DNA of 7,237 nucleotides from positions 1 through 7,237 of the forward strand of contig PMYA01000090.1 in the NCBI GenBank assembly GCA_003170935.1, read 5' to 3'. This document shows positions 6,525 to 7,237 of the stretch, one piece after another. A program made the position numbers and the translations under genes. The notes beneath the pieces were generated by a model, which saw only the letters and a program-made list of their open reading frames with translations, made no database searches and had not been told where the DNA came from. This DNA comes from Methanobacteriota archaeon. Lineage in GTDB: Archaea > Halobacteriota > Bog-38 > Methanoflorentales > Methanoflorentaceae. The stretch's first letter is position 1. The number at the start of each line of letters is the position of its first letter.

Positions 6525-7237
6525 ATGAGCAGCCCGAAAAGAATAGGAAGAATCAAATTTGGGTTACTTTCACCTAAAGAATATCGGAAGATGAGCGTAA
6601 CCAAGGTTATTACCGCTGATACGTATGACGACGATGGGTTCCCCATTGAAATGGGTCTAATGGATCCACGGCTCGGAGTTATAGATCCAGGTCTCCGTTG
6701 CAAAACGTGCGCTCAGCGTGCCGGTGAGTGCCCGGGTCACTTCGGCCATATCGAACTAGCCGCTCCCGTAATTCATGTGGGATTTGCCAAGCTCATAAGG
6801 AAGCTTCTTAGGGCAACATGTCGACGATGTGGGCACCTCTTGCTCGATGAGATTCAGAAGCATGATTTCCTAAGTAAGATGCACGAACTCAAGGACAAAA
6901 ATTTCTCGACTGACGAGATCGTAAAAAATGTCATCAAAGAGGCAAGAAAATCAACCACCTGCCCGTACTGCACTGAGCAACAAAAGGAAATTAAGTACGA
7001 AAAGCCGACCCGTTACGTCGAAGACAGTCATAAGTTAATGCCGGCGGATATCCGCGATAGATTCGAACGGATTCCAGATGCAGATATTGAGCTGCTCGGC
7101 ATCGACGCTGTAAATGTCCGTCCAGAATGGATGATACTAACTGTCTTACCAGTACCACCTGTAACGACACGACCTTCTATTACGCTTGAGAATGGGCAGC
7201 GATCCGAAGATGACCTAACCCATAAACTGGTAGATAT
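6525..7237 (+). CDS. rpoA1: DNA-directed RNA polymerase subunit A' (N-terminal part, cut by the right edge)
   Basis: N-terminal part of the largest-subunit half A' (RPB1/bacterial beta' equivalent), which carries the clamp and, further on, the catalytic metal-binding loop. 237 complete codons are present of an expected 870-900 or so. The protein opens with the family segment RIGRIKFGLLSPKEYRKMSV. A first zinc site, C59-x2-C62-x6-C69-x2-H72, is followed by C99/C102 with C146/C149 as a second zinc site of the clamp. LTVLPVPPVTTRPSI and RSEDDLTHKLVDI near the edge match the conserved region before the lid and rudder. The catalytic NADFDGD motif lies beyond the window. The frame is open to the last base with no internal stop, so the truncation is due only to the window. 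The downstream gene expected from other archaea is rpoA''. Confidence 0.97.
   Translation, partial: MSSPKRIGRIKFGLLSPKEYRKMSVTKVITADTYDDDGFPIEMGLMDPRLGVIDPGLRCKTCAQRAGECPGHFGHIELAAPVIHVGFAKLIRKLLRATCRRCGHLLLDEIQKHDFLSKMHELKDKNFSTDEIVKNVIKEARKSTTCPYCTEQQKEIKYEKPTRYVEDSHKLMPADIRDRFERIPDADIELLGIDAVNVRPEWMILTVLPVPPVTTRPSITLENGQRSEDDLTHKLVD

Noticed and set aside
6488..6703. Minus-strand frame opposite the rpoB'/rpoA' junction
   Set aside because: It overlaps the conserved end of B' and start of A', and its translation has no family features.

Overview
The window is ordinary archaeal chromosome. Three kinds of evidence point to Archaea: an RNA polymerase operon in the archaeal order rpoH-rpoB''-rpoB'-rpoA', an archaeal-type fructose-1,6-bisphosphate aldolase/phosphatase, and a tRNA-Lys with a bulge-helix-bulge intron between positions 37 and 38. 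The second-largest polymerase subunit is split into B'' and B'. From general knowledge this arrangement is found in methanogens, Archaeoglobus and haloarchaea, whereas Sulfolobus, Thermococcus and Thermoplasma have one unsplit B. A euryarchaeal organism is therefore likely, but the sequence does not let me name a genus. Base composition looks balanced and the proteins are not strongly acidic, which argues against a typical extreme halophile.

Layout. Positions 1-225 lie downstream of rfcS on the minus strand. They hold a T-run terminator candidate and an open minus-strand frame that runs off the left edge, possibly the beginning of an unidentified gene. Positions 226 to about 1200 encode the small subunit of replication factor C (the clamp loader) on the minus strand. 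Its conserved N-terminus has no ATG, GTG or TTG in frame, and a likely start at 1279 lies in another frame, one base shift away. Positions 1324-2439 (minus) encode the aldolase/phosphatase. The 221-base gap 2440-2660 is a divergent promoter region: a TATA box for fbp on the minus strand and two tandem TATA-like boxes on the plus strand. Positions 2661-2754 are the intron-containing tRNA-Lys(UUU). The rpo operon fills 2884-7237 on the plus strand, and rpoA' is cut by the right edge.

How the genes work together. RpoH, B'', B' and A' assemble into one enzyme, and their genes are packed with gaps of 4, 0 and 13 bases. Each internal start has a strong Shine-Dalgarno sequence lying in or beside the end of the previous gene, which suggests coupled translation. 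The minus-strand pair fbp-rfcS links sugar synthesis and DNA replication only by position; there is a candidate promoter between them.

I found no mobile element, CRISPR array, defence locus or other novel system. The points most worth checking are the broken or unconventional 5' end of rfcS, the tRNA intron, and the unidentified open frame at the left edge.
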